A stretch of 10,549 bases of DNA from Acidobacteriaceae bacterium (lineage in GTDB: Bacteria; Acidobacteriota; Terriglobia; Terriglobales; Acidobacteriaceae), in NCBI GenBank assembly GCA_027306745.1, contig DAHUZD010000392.1, positions 1 to 10,549 of the forward strand, given 5' to 3'. Position 1 is the stretch's first letter. The number at the start of each line of letters is the position of its first letter. Under the pieces are notes generated by a model. The model was not told the DNA's origin, did not search any database, and saw only the letters and a program-made list of their open reading frames with translations. Positions 1 to 7,629 of this stretch are shown here, piece after piece. Position numbers and translations under genes: made by a program.

Positions 1-1215
1 TTTGCCTGGGAAACGCGCCTGACCACGCGCGACACCAACCGCCAAGTCCGCCCGCTGGAATGGGGCTTGGACTGGCTTGCCGATTGGATCGCCACGCTGC
101 CCCCTGCGCAGCGGCTTGCGATTGCGGCTCAAATTGCCTCCGACGATCCCGCGCAGATGGAAACCGCGATGCTCGCCGTCAACGCCAGCATCGTCGCCAA
201 CAGCGACCGCTTTTACAGCTACACCACACCGGCGGATTTCCGCCTGGAAGAACGCCATCCGCAGCTCTTCCCCACCAACGTGCGCCCAGAAACGCTGCGC
301 CAGGATGCACGCCTGCAACGACTGGCCCGCGAAGGCCGCCTGCAGAAGGCGCAATTTCTACGCTTCACCTCGCCGGTACGCACACGCTATACGGAAAATG
401 ATCAGGTGAATGCGCGTTGGTATCCTGCGCCTGCTGACAAGATGCGCGGACGACCTCGACATGCCATGATCGTGCTACCCCAATGGAATGCCGACGCCTT
501 CAGCCACAACGCGCTGTGCAGCATCTTCAACCGCTTTGGCGTTTCAGCGCTGCGCCTCAGCAAGCCTTTCCATGACATTCGCCGCCCAGCCGAGCTGGAG
601 CGCTCCGACTACGCGGTCAGCTCCAACCTGGGCCGCACCATCGCCGCCTGCCGCCAGGCGGTGATCGACATCCGCTGCTGCATCGACTGGCTGGAGCAAC
701 AGGGGTACGAGCAATTCGGCATTCTCGGCACCAGCCTCGGCTCCTGCTACGCCTTTATCGCCAGCGCGCATGAACCGCGCCTGCGCGTGCATGTCTTTAA
801 CCACGCCGCCACCTGGTTCGGCGATGTCGTCTGGACCGGCCAAAGCACGCGGCACATCCGCACCGCCTTTGTGGATGCGGGCCTGACGCAAGACCGGCTG
901 CGCGCCCTGTGGGCCGCCATCAGCCCCATGGCCTGCATGGGCTGCTTTGCCGGAACGGCTACGGCACGGCAGGGCCAACCCTGGCCGCATAAACAGGTCC
1001 GCATGATCTACGCGCCGTATGACCTGACCTTTTTACCTGAGTTTTCACGCGAGGTCATCGCGCAGTTCACCACCCATGGCGTGGACTTTGATGCCAAAGT
1101 GCTGCCCTGCGGCCACTACACGACCGGCGAAACACCCTTCCAATATATGGACGGCTGGTACATGGCGTCCTACGTTTATCGGGCTATGCGCAGCCTGCGC
1201 GCAGAGCTGAAGTAG
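1..1215 (+). CDS. Alpha/beta-hydrolase-fold protein, 5' end outside window (partial)
   Basis: The reading frame is open from the first base, so the visible 404 residues are the C-terminal part of a longer protein. An internal TTG at 67 has no clear ribosome site and is not needed as a start. The fold is read from a nucleophile elbow G-T-S-L-G (Ser245 of the visible part) after a beta-strand. It is followed at family-typical spacing by a candidate acid, Asp341 in YAPYDLTF, and a histidine, His372 in LPCGHYTTG. A segment reading MIVLPQWNADAF before the elbow fits the oxyanion-side strand. It resembles the ABHD18-like group of uncharacterised hydrolases, from memory and not confirmed. No signal peptide can be judged because the N-terminus is missing. 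The substrate is unknown, and hydrolase activity is inferred from the triad only. A 198-bp gap with its own promoter candidate separates it from hsp20, so co-transcription is not required. Confidence 0.85.
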   Translation, partial: FAWETRLTTRDTNRQVRPLEWGLDWLADWIATLPPAQRLAIAAQIASDDPAQMETAMLAVNASIVANSDRFYSYTTPADFRLEERHPQLFPTNVRPETLRQDARLQRLAREGRLQKAQFLRFTSPVRTRYTENDQVNARWYPAPADKMRGRPRHAMIVLPQWNADAFSHNALCSIFNRFGVSALRLSKPFHDIRRPAELERSDYAVSSNLGRTIAACRQAVIDIRCCIDWLEQQGYEQFGILGTSLGSCYAFIASAHEPRLRVHVFNHAATWFGDVVWTGQSTRHIRTAFVDAGLTQDRLRALWAAISPMACMGCFAGTATARQGQPWPHKQVRMIYAPYDLTFLPEFSREVIAQFTTHGVDFDAKVLPCGHYTTGETPFQYMDGWYMASYVYRAMRSLRAELK

Positions 1216-1291
1216 AATACGAGCGGAGATTCTTCCGTATAAAATACAGAAAATAAAAGAATTAACCATATGGATGTTCCTCGCTTAAAGC

Positions 1292-1336
1292 TTGACACTG
1301 CTACGCTCATATTTCATGAATCATTTATGCTACACT
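1292..1336 (+). promoter_or_regulatory. Candidate promoter of hsp20-clpB
   Basis: The AT-rich gap upstream of hsp20 contains an extended -10 element, TG at 1328-1329 followed by TACACT at 1331-1336 (four of six matches to TATAAT). A perfect TTGACA lies at 1292-1297, but it is too far from this -10 to be its -35. At 17 bp spacing from that TTGACA the -10 would be CATGAA (1315-1320), a poor match. Either the extended -10 acts alone, giving a leader of about 70 nt, or an unfamiliar heat-shock sigma or activator is used. No CIRCE element (GCACTC-N9-GAGTGC) is visible. This is inference from pattern only. Confidence 0.35.
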
Positions 1337-1340
1337 TTGA

Positions 1341-1362
1341 ATCACATGCTTGTGCCGGTGAT
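1341..1362 (+). repeat. Small nested inverted repeat in hsp20 leader
   Basis: ATCAC at 1341-1345 is mirrored by GTGAT at 1358-1362, and inside it CACA/TGTG (1343-1354) forms a second small dyad. It lies just downstream of the candidate -10 element, where an operator or the first hairpin of a leader RNA would sit. The arms are short and could be chance. Confidence 0.25.
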
Positions 1363-1413
1363 CCTTCCCCGGCAAAACATCACGCGGAGCCAAGGCTCCA
1401 GGAGGAAAATCGT
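1362..1413 (+). promoter_or_regulatory. hsp20 leader with Shine-Dalgarno and possible masking structure
   Basis: The ribosome-binding site is AGGAGGA at 1400-1406, seven bases before the ATG at 1414. Upstream, TCCTTCC at 1362-1368 can pair with GGAGGA (1401-1406) as two three-base blocks with one bulged T (1365). Between them GGAGC (1386-1390) and GCTCC (1395-1399) form a five-pair hairpin with a CAAG loop that abuts the Shine-Dalgarno. Together they could fold into a closed leader that opens on heating, the logic of the RNA thermometers that control small heat-shock genes in other bacteria. The pairing is seen in the sequence. The thermosensor role is inference, and the motif does not match the ROSE or fourU classes exactly. 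Confidence 0.35.
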
Positions 1414-1875
1414 ATGACCATTCTGCGTTGGAATCCATTTCGTGAAATCGACTCGCTGCAATCGCAACTGCAACAAATCTTCGACGGGGCCGAGGCGGCG
1501 CCCAACGGAGGGTTTATTCCCCCGGTGGACATTTCCGAGGACGCCAACCACATCGTGCTGGCGTTGGAGGCTCCTGGCATGAAGCAAGAGGATCTGAAGA
1601 TTCAACTGGAAAACAACGTGCTCACCGTGCGCGGCGAGCGCAAGTTTGAGCAGGAGACCCAAGAGAAGAACTACCACCATATTGAGCGCCGCTATGGCAG
1701 TTTTGCACGCACCTTTACGCTGCCCACCACGGTGGACGCCGAAAAAGTTCAGGCAACCTACGATGCCGGGGTGCTGCGCATCGAGCTAGGCAAGAAGGCC
1801 GAGGCCCAGCCCAAGCAGATTCCCGTAACCGTGGGCGGAACAAAACAGGTGGAAGGCAAAACCGCCGCCGCTTGA
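1414..1875 (+). CDS. hsp20: Small heat-shock protein, Hsp20/alpha-crystallin family
   Basis: This 153-residue cytoplasmic holdase binds partly unfolded proteins without ATP and keeps them soluble for refolding by DnaK and ClpB. The N-terminal arm opens MTILRWNPFREID, as is common in bacterial class A small heat-shock proteins. The alpha-crystallin domain spans about residues 37-131, running from PPVDISED through NVLTVRGER and the YGSFARTF strand to the conserved G-V-L triplet at 119-121. A C-terminal I-x-V motif (Ile136-Pro-Val138) is the usual plug for oligomer assembly. ATG 1414 is chosen over the in-frame ATG at 1270. It has AGGAGGA seven bases upstream, and the extra 48 residues of the longer form match nothing in the family and would cover the promoter candidate. 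clpB follows after 109 bp on the same strand. A holdase next to its disaggregase supports a shared heat-stress unit. Confidence 0.96.
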   Translation: MTILRWNPFREIDSLQSQLQQIFDGAEAAPNGGFIPPVDISEDANHIVLALEAPGMKQEDLKIQLENNVLTVRGERKFEQETQEKNYHHIERRYGSFARTFTLPTTVDAEKVQATYDAGVLRIELGKKAEAQPKQIPVTVGGTKQVEGKTAAA

Positions 1876-1892
1876 AGTACGATGCTCAGTGC

Positions 1893-1954
1893 AGTCCTTC
1901 CGCGGCATGATGGCTGCGCAGATGTAAGCCTCGCCATCATAGCCCGGAAGGACT
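1893..1954 (+). terminator. Long stem-loop between hsp20 and clpB (attenuator or partial terminator)
   Basis: Left arm 1894-1914 and right arm 1933-1953 are complementary at 18 of 21 positions. One more A-T pair (1893/1954) lies outside them, and the loop is 18 bases. Mismatches fall together in the middle, leaving an outer nine-pair stem (GTCCTTCCG with CGGAAGGAC) and an inner eight-pair stem (ATGATGGC with GCCATCAT). Eight of the eleven bases from 1954 to 1964 are T, so it resembles an intrinsic terminator with an interrupted U-tract. Only 20 bases then remain to the clpB ribosome site, leaving no room for a separate promoter after it, so clpB probably depends on read-through. That would make more Hsp20 than ClpB. 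An mRNA-stabilising hairpin or a small palindromic repeat element are alternatives. Confidence 0.55.
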
Positions 1955-1984
1955 TCTTGTATTTCCATTCAGGGAGGAGCCGCC

Positions 1985-4612
1985 GTGGCCGTTCGTTGGG
2001 AAAAGTTCACCGTAAAAGCGCAGGAGGCCGTACAGGCCGCGAGCGATCTGGCCGCGGAGTCGGGCAATCCTGAGGTGCAGCCGACGCATCTTCTCTTAGC
2101 GCTGCTCGACGATCGCGAAGGCATTGTGCCCTCCGTGCTGGCCAAGATTGGCGCGCCGGCAGAGCCGTTGCGCACGCGCTTGCAACAGGTGGTAGGCACA
2201 TTCCCCAAAGTTGGGGGCGCGACCAATCCGCCGCAGTCTTCGGCTATGTTTTTGCGCCTGCTCGATCAATCTTTTCGAGAGGCGCAGACCTTCAAAGACG
2301 AGTACGTCTCCACGGAACATTTATTGTTGGCCGCGACGCAGGACAAAAACGATCCCGCACAATTGGCGCTGGCCGCTGCCGGAGCCACGCATGATGCGAT
2401 TCTGCGCGCGTTGACGGCCGTGCGTGGTTCGCAGCGCGTCACCGATCAAAATCCTGAGGCGAAGTATCAGGCTCTGGAGCGCTATGCGCGCGACCTGACA
2501 GAGTTGGCGCGACGCGGCAAGCTGGACCCGGTGATTGGCCGTGATGAGGAGATTCGCCGCGTGGTGCAGGTGCTCTCACGCCGCACAAAAAATAATCCTG
2601 TGTTGATTGGCGAGCCGGGCGTAGGCAAGACGGCCATCGTCGAGGGCCTGGCGCGCCGCGTCGTCTCCGGCGATGTGCCCGATGCGCTGCGCGACAAGCG
2701 CGTGGTCTCGCTCGACTTGGGCGCGATGCTGGCCGGAGCCAAGTATCGCGGCGAGTTTGAAGATCGGCTGAAAGCTGTGCTGAAAGAGATTGAAGAGGCC
2801 GCCGGGCAGATCATTCTCTTCATCGACGAGTTGCACACGCTGGTCGGAGCAGGCGCTGCCGAGGGAGCCATTGACGCCTCCAACATGCTGAAGCCGGCGC
2901 TGGCACGCGGCGAGCTGCGCGCCATTGGCGCCACCACACTGAGCGAATACCGCAAGTACATCGAAAAAGATGCGGCACTGGAGCGGCGTTTTCAGATCGT
3001 CTTTGTCGGCGAGCCGAACGTAGAAGACACCATCGCCATACTGCGTGGCCTGAAGGAGCGCTACGAGGCGCACCACAACGTGCGCATCAAAGATTCCGCC
3101 ATCGTAGCCGCGGCCACACTGTCGCACCGCTATATATCGGATCGCTTCCTGCCCGACAAGGCCATCGACCTGGTCGATGAGGCCGCGGCTTCCCTGGCAA
3201 TTCAGATCGGTTCCGTGCCGACAGAGATCGACCAACTGGAGCGGCGCGCCACTTCGCTGGAGATTGAACGCACAGCGCTGAAGCGCGAGACCGATGCCAA
3301 CTCCAAAGAGCGGCGCGAAGAGGTGGAGCGCGAGCTGGCTGCATTGCGAGAGCAGGCCAGCGCTCTGCGTGCACGCTGGCAAAAGGAGCGGGAATCCATC
3401 ACGCACCTTTCTGACATAAAAAAGAAGATCGAAGCGCTGCGCATTGAGGCCGATGAGCAAACGCGCCGCGGCAATCTGGAACGAGTGGCGCAGATTCAAT
3501 ACGGAGAACTGCCGCGCCTCGAAGCAGAACTGAAAGGCCTGAACGCCGCGCAGGAAGACAGCGCGCACGGCAGCGCGCGCATGTTGAAGGAAGAGGTGGA
3601 CGAGGAGGACGTCGCGCGCATTGTCAGCAAATGGACGGGAATTCCCGTAGCCAAAATGCTCGAAGGCGAAGTACAGAAGTTGGTGCAGATGGAGGCTCGT
3701 CTGCGCGAGCGCGTCGTGGGCCAGGATGCAGCGCTCACCATCGTGGCCAATGCGATTCGCCGTTCGCGCGCTGGCTTAAGCGATCCCAAGCGCCCGATTG
3801 GCTCCTTCATTTTTCTTGGCCCCACCGGCGTGGGCAAAACCGAAACCGCCCGCGCCTTGGCGGAGTTTCTTTTTGACGATGAGCAATCCATGGTGCGCAT
3901 TGATATGTCGGAGTACATGGAGAAGCACGCTGTTGCGCGCTTGATTGGCGCGCCCCCGGGCTATGTGGGCTATGACGAAGGCGGGCAGTTGACTGAGGCC
4001 GTGCGCCGCAGACCTTACTCCGTGGTGCTACTGGATGAAATCGAAAAGGCACACCCGGATGTCTTCAATGTGCTCTTGCAGGTGCTCGACGACGGACGTC
4101 TGACCGACTCACGCGGACGCACGGTGGACTTCAAAAATACGGTGCTGATTTTGACTTCAAACCTGGGTGCGCAGTTTTTGAACACCGAGGCTATGCAGTC
4201 TGAATCCAGCTTCGCCGAAGCCAGCGAAAACGTGATGCAACTCTTGCGGCAAAGTTTTCGCCCCGAGTTTTTGAACCGCGTGGATGACATTGTGATCTTC
4301 CGTCCACTCGATGAAGCGCAACTGAATCACATTCTCGATCTGCGCTTGGCTGACCTGAACCGGATGCTGGCCGAGCGGCACATCACCGTCGAGATGACCC
4401 CTGCGGCGCGGCAACAAATCTTTTTGACCGGCTTTGACCGTGCGTATGGCGCACGTCCACTCAAGCGCGCCATTCAGCGCCTGATTCAGGACAAGCTAGC
4501 CATCAAGATTTTGGATGGAGAGGTGCTGCATGGCGATCATGTTCTGCTTGACGCCGATCCCCTGCAAGAGAGCCTGAAGGTGGCCGTACAGGAGCGCGCC
4601 GTGCAGGCGTAA
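1985..4612 (+). CDS. clpB: ATP-dependent protein disaggregase ClpB (Hsp100)
   Basis: ClpB is a cytoplasmic hexameric AAA+ machine that threads aggregated proteins through its pore, working with DnaK/DnaJ/GrpE and small heat-shock proteins. The 875 residues match full family length. In order they show: the Clp N-domain (about 1-150), first ATPase domain with Walker A GEPGVGKT (209-216), pore tyrosine Tyr254 in AKYRG and Walker B IDELH (280-284), the coiled-coil middle domain (about 410-530) that separates ClpB from ClpA/ClpX, and a second ATPase domain with Walker A GPTGVGKT (612-619), pore motif GYVG (659-662) and Walker B Asp684-Glu685. The C-terminal sensor-2 motif GARPLKR follows. No ClpP-docking loop is evident, as expected for ClpB. 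The start is GTG 1985, with GGGAGGAG at 1972-1979. All key ATPase residues look intact. Confidence 0.98.
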   Translation: MAVRWEKFTVKAQEAVQAASDLAAESGNPEVQPTHLLLALLDDREGIVPSVLAKIGAPAEPLRTRLQQVVGTFPKVGGATNPPQSSAMFLRLLDQSFREAQTFKDEYVSTEHLLLAATQDKNDPAQLALAAAGATHDAILRALTAVRGSQRVTDQNPEAKYQALERYARDLTELARRGKLDPVIGRDEEIRRVVQVLSRRTKNNPVLIGEPGVGKTAIVEGLARRVVSGDVPDALRDKRVVSLDLGAMLAGAKYRGEFEDRLKAVLKEIEEAAGQIILFIDELHTLVGAGAAEGAIDASNMLKPALARGELRAIGATTLSEYRKYIEKDAALERRFQIVFVGEPNVEDTIAILRGLKERYEAHHNVRIKDSAIVAAATLSHRYISDRFLPDKAIDLVDEAAASLAIQIGSVPTEIDQLERRATSLEIERTALKRETDANSKERREEVERELAALREQASALRARWQKERESITHLSDIKKKIEALRIEADEQTRRGNLERVAQIQYGELPRLEAELKGLNAAQEDSAHGSARMLKEEVDEEDVARIVSKWTGIPVAKMLEGEVQKLVQMEARLRERVVGQDAALTIVANAIRRSRAGLSDPKRPIGSFIFLGPTGVGKTETARALAEFLFDDEQSMVRIDMSEYMEKHAVARLIGAPPGYVGYDEGGQLTEAVRRRPYSVVLLDEIEKAHPDVFNVLLQVLDDGRLTDSRGRTVDFKNTVLILTSNLGAQFLNTEAMQSESSFAEASENVMQLLRQSFRPEFLNRVDDIVIFRPLDEAQLNHILDLRLADLNRMLAERHITVEMTPAARQQIFLTGFDRAYGARPLKRAIQRLIQDKLAIKILDGEVLHGDHVLLDADPLQESLKVAVQERAVQA

Positions 4613-4628
4613 GTGGGCCAGTTCATAT

Positions 4629-4673
4629 CTGGGACGCAGGCCGACCCGTTGATGCGAGCGGCCTGCGTCCCAG
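4629..4673. terminator. Bidirectional terminator between clpB and GH3 gene
   Basis: CTGGGACGCAGGCCG at 4629-4643 is repeated in perfect inverted form at 4659-4673, giving a 15-pair GC-rich stem with a 15-base loop. It sits 16 bp after the clpB stop and 7 bp after the GH3 stop on the other strand, exactly where convergent genes need termination. On the plus strand it is followed by CCAAGTTTTA, a short T-run. The minus-strand side has no clear T-run, so termination of the GH3 message may be less efficient or need Rho. Confidence 0.8.
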
Positions 4674-4680
4674 CCAAGTT

Positions 4681-7359
4681 TTACTCAGGCAGGTCGATCT
4701 GGCCTGCGACCTGGAAGTGTCCGCTGACGGACGGAGCTTCCGTACCGGGCTGGCCACCTCCAATGCTGAGTGTGTAGTTGCCCGCCGCGACGATGGGATG
4801 TCCATCCTCGGTCACCATGCCCAGGTCACGTGGGTTGAGCTGGAAGTGAACCGTCTGGCTGGCTCCTGGGTCGAGATGGACTCGTTGGAATCCACGCAGA
4901 GCGACCTGTGGGGCACCAGCCACTGGCGGGAATTTCAGGTAGCACTGCACCACCTCATCACCCGCCACCGTACCGGTGTTTTTCACCGTCACACTGGCGT
5001 CCACTGGATTGCCTGCGGCCACGCTGGCCGTGGGCAGGGTGAGTCCGCTGTAGCCGAACGTCGTATAGCTCAAGCCATAGCCGAAGGGATACAGCGGCTT
5101 GCCGTGAAAGTAGCGATAGGTGCGATTCTCCATCGAGTAGTCTTCGAAGTTCGGCAGTTGGCTGACATCCTTATAGAAGGTGACAGGCAACCGGCCTGCG
5201 GGGTTGTTGCTGCCGCTCAGCGTGTCTGCAATGGCCGTGCCGCCTTCTTCACCTGAATACCAAGCCTCCAAAACCGCGTTGGCATGCTGTTGGATCCAGT
5301 TCACTGACAAAGCGCTGCCGTTCATCAACACCACGACGAGTGGCTTGCCGGTAGCGGCCACGGCCTGCACCAGAGCCAACTCCGGCTCGGGCAGATCGAG
5401 ACTGGTGCGATCGCCGCCGAGGAAGCCCGGCTCGCTGACCGGCATCTCTTCGCCTTCCAACTGGCTGGTGATGCCCACCCCGGCGATGACCACATCCGCA
5501 TTTTTAGCCGCAGCCACGGCCGCGGGTGAAGGCGTGTTGTTCACCTTGGCCCAGAGCAACTGGAAGACCGGCGCGCCAGCTCCATTTTTTCCGAAGGAGA
5601 TTTTCAACGCGACCTTCTGGCCTTTTTCCAGATGCACGCGGCCCAGCTTGGCCTCACCGCCATGGCTCCCATAGCTCAGCACGGCCAGCCGACCATCTAT
5701 GGATATCCTCGAAAATCCATTCGCGCGCATTCCGATCAGATAGTCGCCAGAATCCTGCGGCGTCAGAAATCCTGTCCACTGCACGTTGATGGAATCTTTT
5801 CCAGCCACTTCAGCCGGCAGGTTGGAGCTGCTCAAATTCGCATTGGGTTCCACGCGGGTCAGCAGCGGCTTGGGTTTTGCGCCTAGAGCCAGTTCTTCTC
5901 CGTGCCAGATGCCATATTCGGCTTGCAGGCCGGGCTTGCCGTCCGCAGTGGTCAGCACGGCGTCGGGAACCGGATCGCCCTCATTGCGCAAAAACTGCGT
6001 GCCCGGAACAAACGTGATCTTGGCGTGGGGGAATTCAGCTTTGAGTCCCTCCAGCATGGAGACCGTGTGCGTGGGCGTGCCGTTATAGTTGCCGAGCAAA
6101 ACGCGCGTCTGATCGGCCAGAGGTCCCACCACGGCGATTTTGGCGATGCCCGGCTTGAGCGGCAGCGTGCCGTCATTTTTCAGCAGGACCATCGACTCAT
6201 CCGCCAATTTGCGGGCCAGAGCGCGATGTGCGGCGCTGTCCAGCTCGCTGGCATCGATCTTCGAATAGGGAACATCGGCGGGCGGATCGAACATGCCCAA
6301 CTTCATGCGCGCTGTGAACAAACGCACCAGAGCGCGGTTCAGGTCGCCTTCGCTCAGGTAACCCTGCTGCACCGCGTCGATGTAAGCCTTGTAGTCGCTA
6401 TCATCATTTTTCTTGGCGAAGAAATCGGCGCAATCGTTGTCCATGCCGCGCTCAACGGAAATCGCCGCAGACTGGGCCAGCGTGGGCCGGTAATGATGCC
6501 CGCTGTAGATGTCATGCACCGCGTCGCAATCGGAAACGACGTAGCCTTGAAAGCCCCACTTGCCGCGAAGCTGATCCTGCAACAGAAATTGACTGGCGCA
6601 GGCCGGCTGGCCGTTGATGGCGTTGTAGGCGCACATGACCGAACCCGCCTTGCCCTGGACGATTGCAGCGCGGAAGGCCGGCTCGTAGGTGTCCAACTGG
6701 TCGTGACGGCTCACATCCACATCGGCGAAGTGGCGCGTCGGCTCTGGCCCGCTGTGCACGTCATAGTGTTTGGGTGTGGCGATGACGCGGTAGTACTTCG
6801 GATCGTCGCCCTGCATGCCCGTGACAAAAGCAACGCCCATGTGCCCGGTCAGGAATGGATCTTCTCCGTAGGTTTCCTGCCCGCGCCCCCAGCGTGGATC
6901 ACGAAAGATATTCAGATTGGGTGCCCAGAAATCCAGCCCGTGAAAGATGGTCGAGTCGCCCTTGCTGATCGCCTTGGCGTGCACGATGCGGCCCTCGATG
7001 CCAATGTCGGTAGCCATGTCGTGGACGGCAGGCACGTCAAAGGTGGCGCCCAGGCCGACTGGTTCGGGAAACTCTGTGGTGCCATCGACGGCGACCCCGT
7101 GCAGCGCCTCACTCCACCAATCGTAGGCCGGCACCTTGAGCCGGGGAATGGCCCGCGCCTGGTTGACCATTTGCGAGGCTTTTTCGGCCAGCGTCATGCG
7201 CTGCACCAGATCAGCCGCGCGCACTTCAGGCGGCAGGCTGGGATTCAGATAGGCTGGGCCGGCAGCGTCCTGATCCATCGCGTAGGATGAGGACGCGCTC
7301 AGCAGCGCTCCTGTACAGACAAGGGCCATCGCCACTGTCCAGAGAGTGATTCGCTTCAT
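4681..7359 (-). CDS. Secreted GH3 beta-xylosidase/beta-glucosidase with inserted PA14 domain
   Basis: This 892-residue exo-glycosidase should release terminal xylose or glucose from beta-linked oligosaccharides outside the cytoplasm. The ATG at 7357-7359 begins a signal peptide (MKR, hydrophobic core, SYA cleavage after residue 27) and has GGGGAG seven bases upstream. The GH3 barrel (about 45-350) contains RDPRWGRGQETYGEDP (154-168), KHY (197-199) and the nucleophile motif VVSDCDAV with Asp277. The SDCDA form is common in GH3 xylosidases. The second GH3 domain starts near 385 and is split by a PA14-type sugar-binding insert (about 475-605). It resumes with QLEGEEMP (633-640), where the acid/base glutamate (Glu635 or nearby) is expected. 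PFGYGLSYT (758-766) leads to a fibronectin-III-like tail (about 785-868). The xylosidase/glucosidase choice cannot be settled by eye. The preceding 270-bp gap suggests its own promoter. Confidence 0.94.
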   Translation of the reverse strand: MKRITLWTVAMALVCTGALLSASSSYAMDQDAAGPAYLNPSLPPEVRAADLVQRMTLAEKASQMVNQARAIPRLKVPAYDWWSEALHGVAVDGTTEFPEPVGLGATFDVPAVHDMATDIGIEGRIVHAKAISKGDSTIFHGLDFWAPNLNIFRDPRWGRGQETYGEDPFLTGHMGVAFVTGMQGDDPKYYRVIATPKHYDVHSGPEPTRHFADVDVSRHDQLDTYEPAFRAAIVQGKAGSVMCAYNAINGQPACASQFLLQDQLRGKWGFQGYVVSDCDAVHDIYSGHHYRPTLAQSAAISVERGMDNDCADFFAKKNDDSDYKAYIDAVQQGYLSEGDLNRALVRLFTARMKLGMFDPPADVPYSKIDASELDSAAHRALARKLADESMVLLKNDGTLPLKPGIAKIAVVGPLADQTRVLLGNYNGTPTHTVSMLEGLKAEFPHAKITFVPGTQFLRNEGDPVPDAVLTTADGKPGLQAEYGIWHGEELALGAKPKPLLTRVEPNANLSSSNLPAEVAGKDSINVQWTGFLTPQDSGDYLIGMRANGFSRISIDGRLAVLSYGSHGGEAKLGRVHLEKGQKVALKISFGKNGAGAPVFQLLWAKVNNTPSPAAVAAAKNADVVIAGVGITSQLEGEEMPVSEPGFLGGDRTSLDLPEPELALVQAVAATGKPLVVVLMNGSALSVNWIQQHANAVLEAWYSGEEGGTAIADTLSGSNNPAGRLPVTFYKDVSQLPNFEDYSMENRTYRYFHGKPLYPFGYGLSYTTFGYSGLTLPTASVAAGNPVDASVTVKNTGTVAGDEVVQCYLKFPPVAGAPQVALRGFQRVHLDPGASQTVHFQLNPRDLGMVTEDGHPIVAAGNYTLSIGGGQPGTEAPSVSGHFQVAGQIDLPE

Positions 7360-7629
7360 CGTAAGTCTCCCCAAGTCAATTTCTTCTGTTGTGGCCAGAG
7401 CTTCGTACGTTGTGCTGCAAGCCGCTTGCGCCCCGGAATCCAGGCTGCTCACTGGTATATCTCATGCGTATATGCAGTGGCAATCCATCCTTGATCCGGG
7501 TCATGGGCGGCGTGGGCCATGGACGGCACGGCGGATTCTCCGCTCCCGGCAGCAGCGATAGGTCCTGACAAACATAAATACGCCGATTCCGCCGCCAGCT
7601 TTCCATCTCTGGCACACGCGGCTCTTGTG
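7360..7629. other. 270-bp intergenic region upstream of the GH3 gene
   Basis: I find no credible gene here. The frame upstream of the GH3 start is open back to an ATG at 7450-7452, but the added 31 residues would bury the signal peptide. The region holds a candidate minus-strand promoter (7454-7483) inside a dyad (7450-7479), and two weak hairpins, GCGGA/TCCGC at 7531-7543 and GCCAG/CTGGC at 7594-7613. Neither hairpin is followed by a T-run on the minus strand, so no convincing terminator follows the beta-sandwich gene and read-through into the GH3 gene remains possible. Confidence 0.5.
7454..7483 (-). promoter_or_regulatory. Candidate promoter of the GH3 gene with overlapping dyad
   Basis: On the minus strand TTGCCA (7483-7478, five of six to TTGACA) and TATACC (7459-7454, four of six to TATAAT) are 18 bp apart, giving a leader of roughly 85-90 nt. 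The pair lies within an inverted repeat, CACTG at 7450-7454 and CAGTG at 7475-7479. A near-palindrome TGCGTATATGCA (7465-7476) fills the spacer, a good place for a sugar-responsive repressor to bind. This is pattern inference only. Confidence 0.35.

Noticed and set aside
1291..1312. Sigma-32-type heat-shock promoter (CTTGAC ... CTCATAT)
   Set aside because: The half-sites look similar to CTTGAAA and CCCCATNT but are only about 7 bp apart, too close for a sigma-32 promoter.
1270..1413. Upstream ATG that would lengthen Hsp20 by 48 residues
   Set aside because: The extra sequence is unlike any Hsp20 N-terminus, has no ribosome site and overlaps the likely promoter. ATG 1414 has a strong AGGAGGA.
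2576..3568. Long minus-strand open frame (330 codons) opposite clpB
   Set aside because: It lies wholly within clpB, whose motifs are intact. The predicted protein has no recognisable domain and looks like a codon-bias artefact.
5902..7290. Long open frame (462 codons) on the plus strand opposite the GH3 gene
   Set aside because: It is the antisense shadow of a well-supported GH3 coding region in GC-rich DNA. The translation shows no family motif and there is no convincing ribosome site.
7360..7452. Upstream ATG extending the GH3 protein by 31 residues
   Set aside because: It would put polar residues before the signal peptide. The internal ATG at 7359 has GGGGAG at good spacing and starts the signal peptide exactly.
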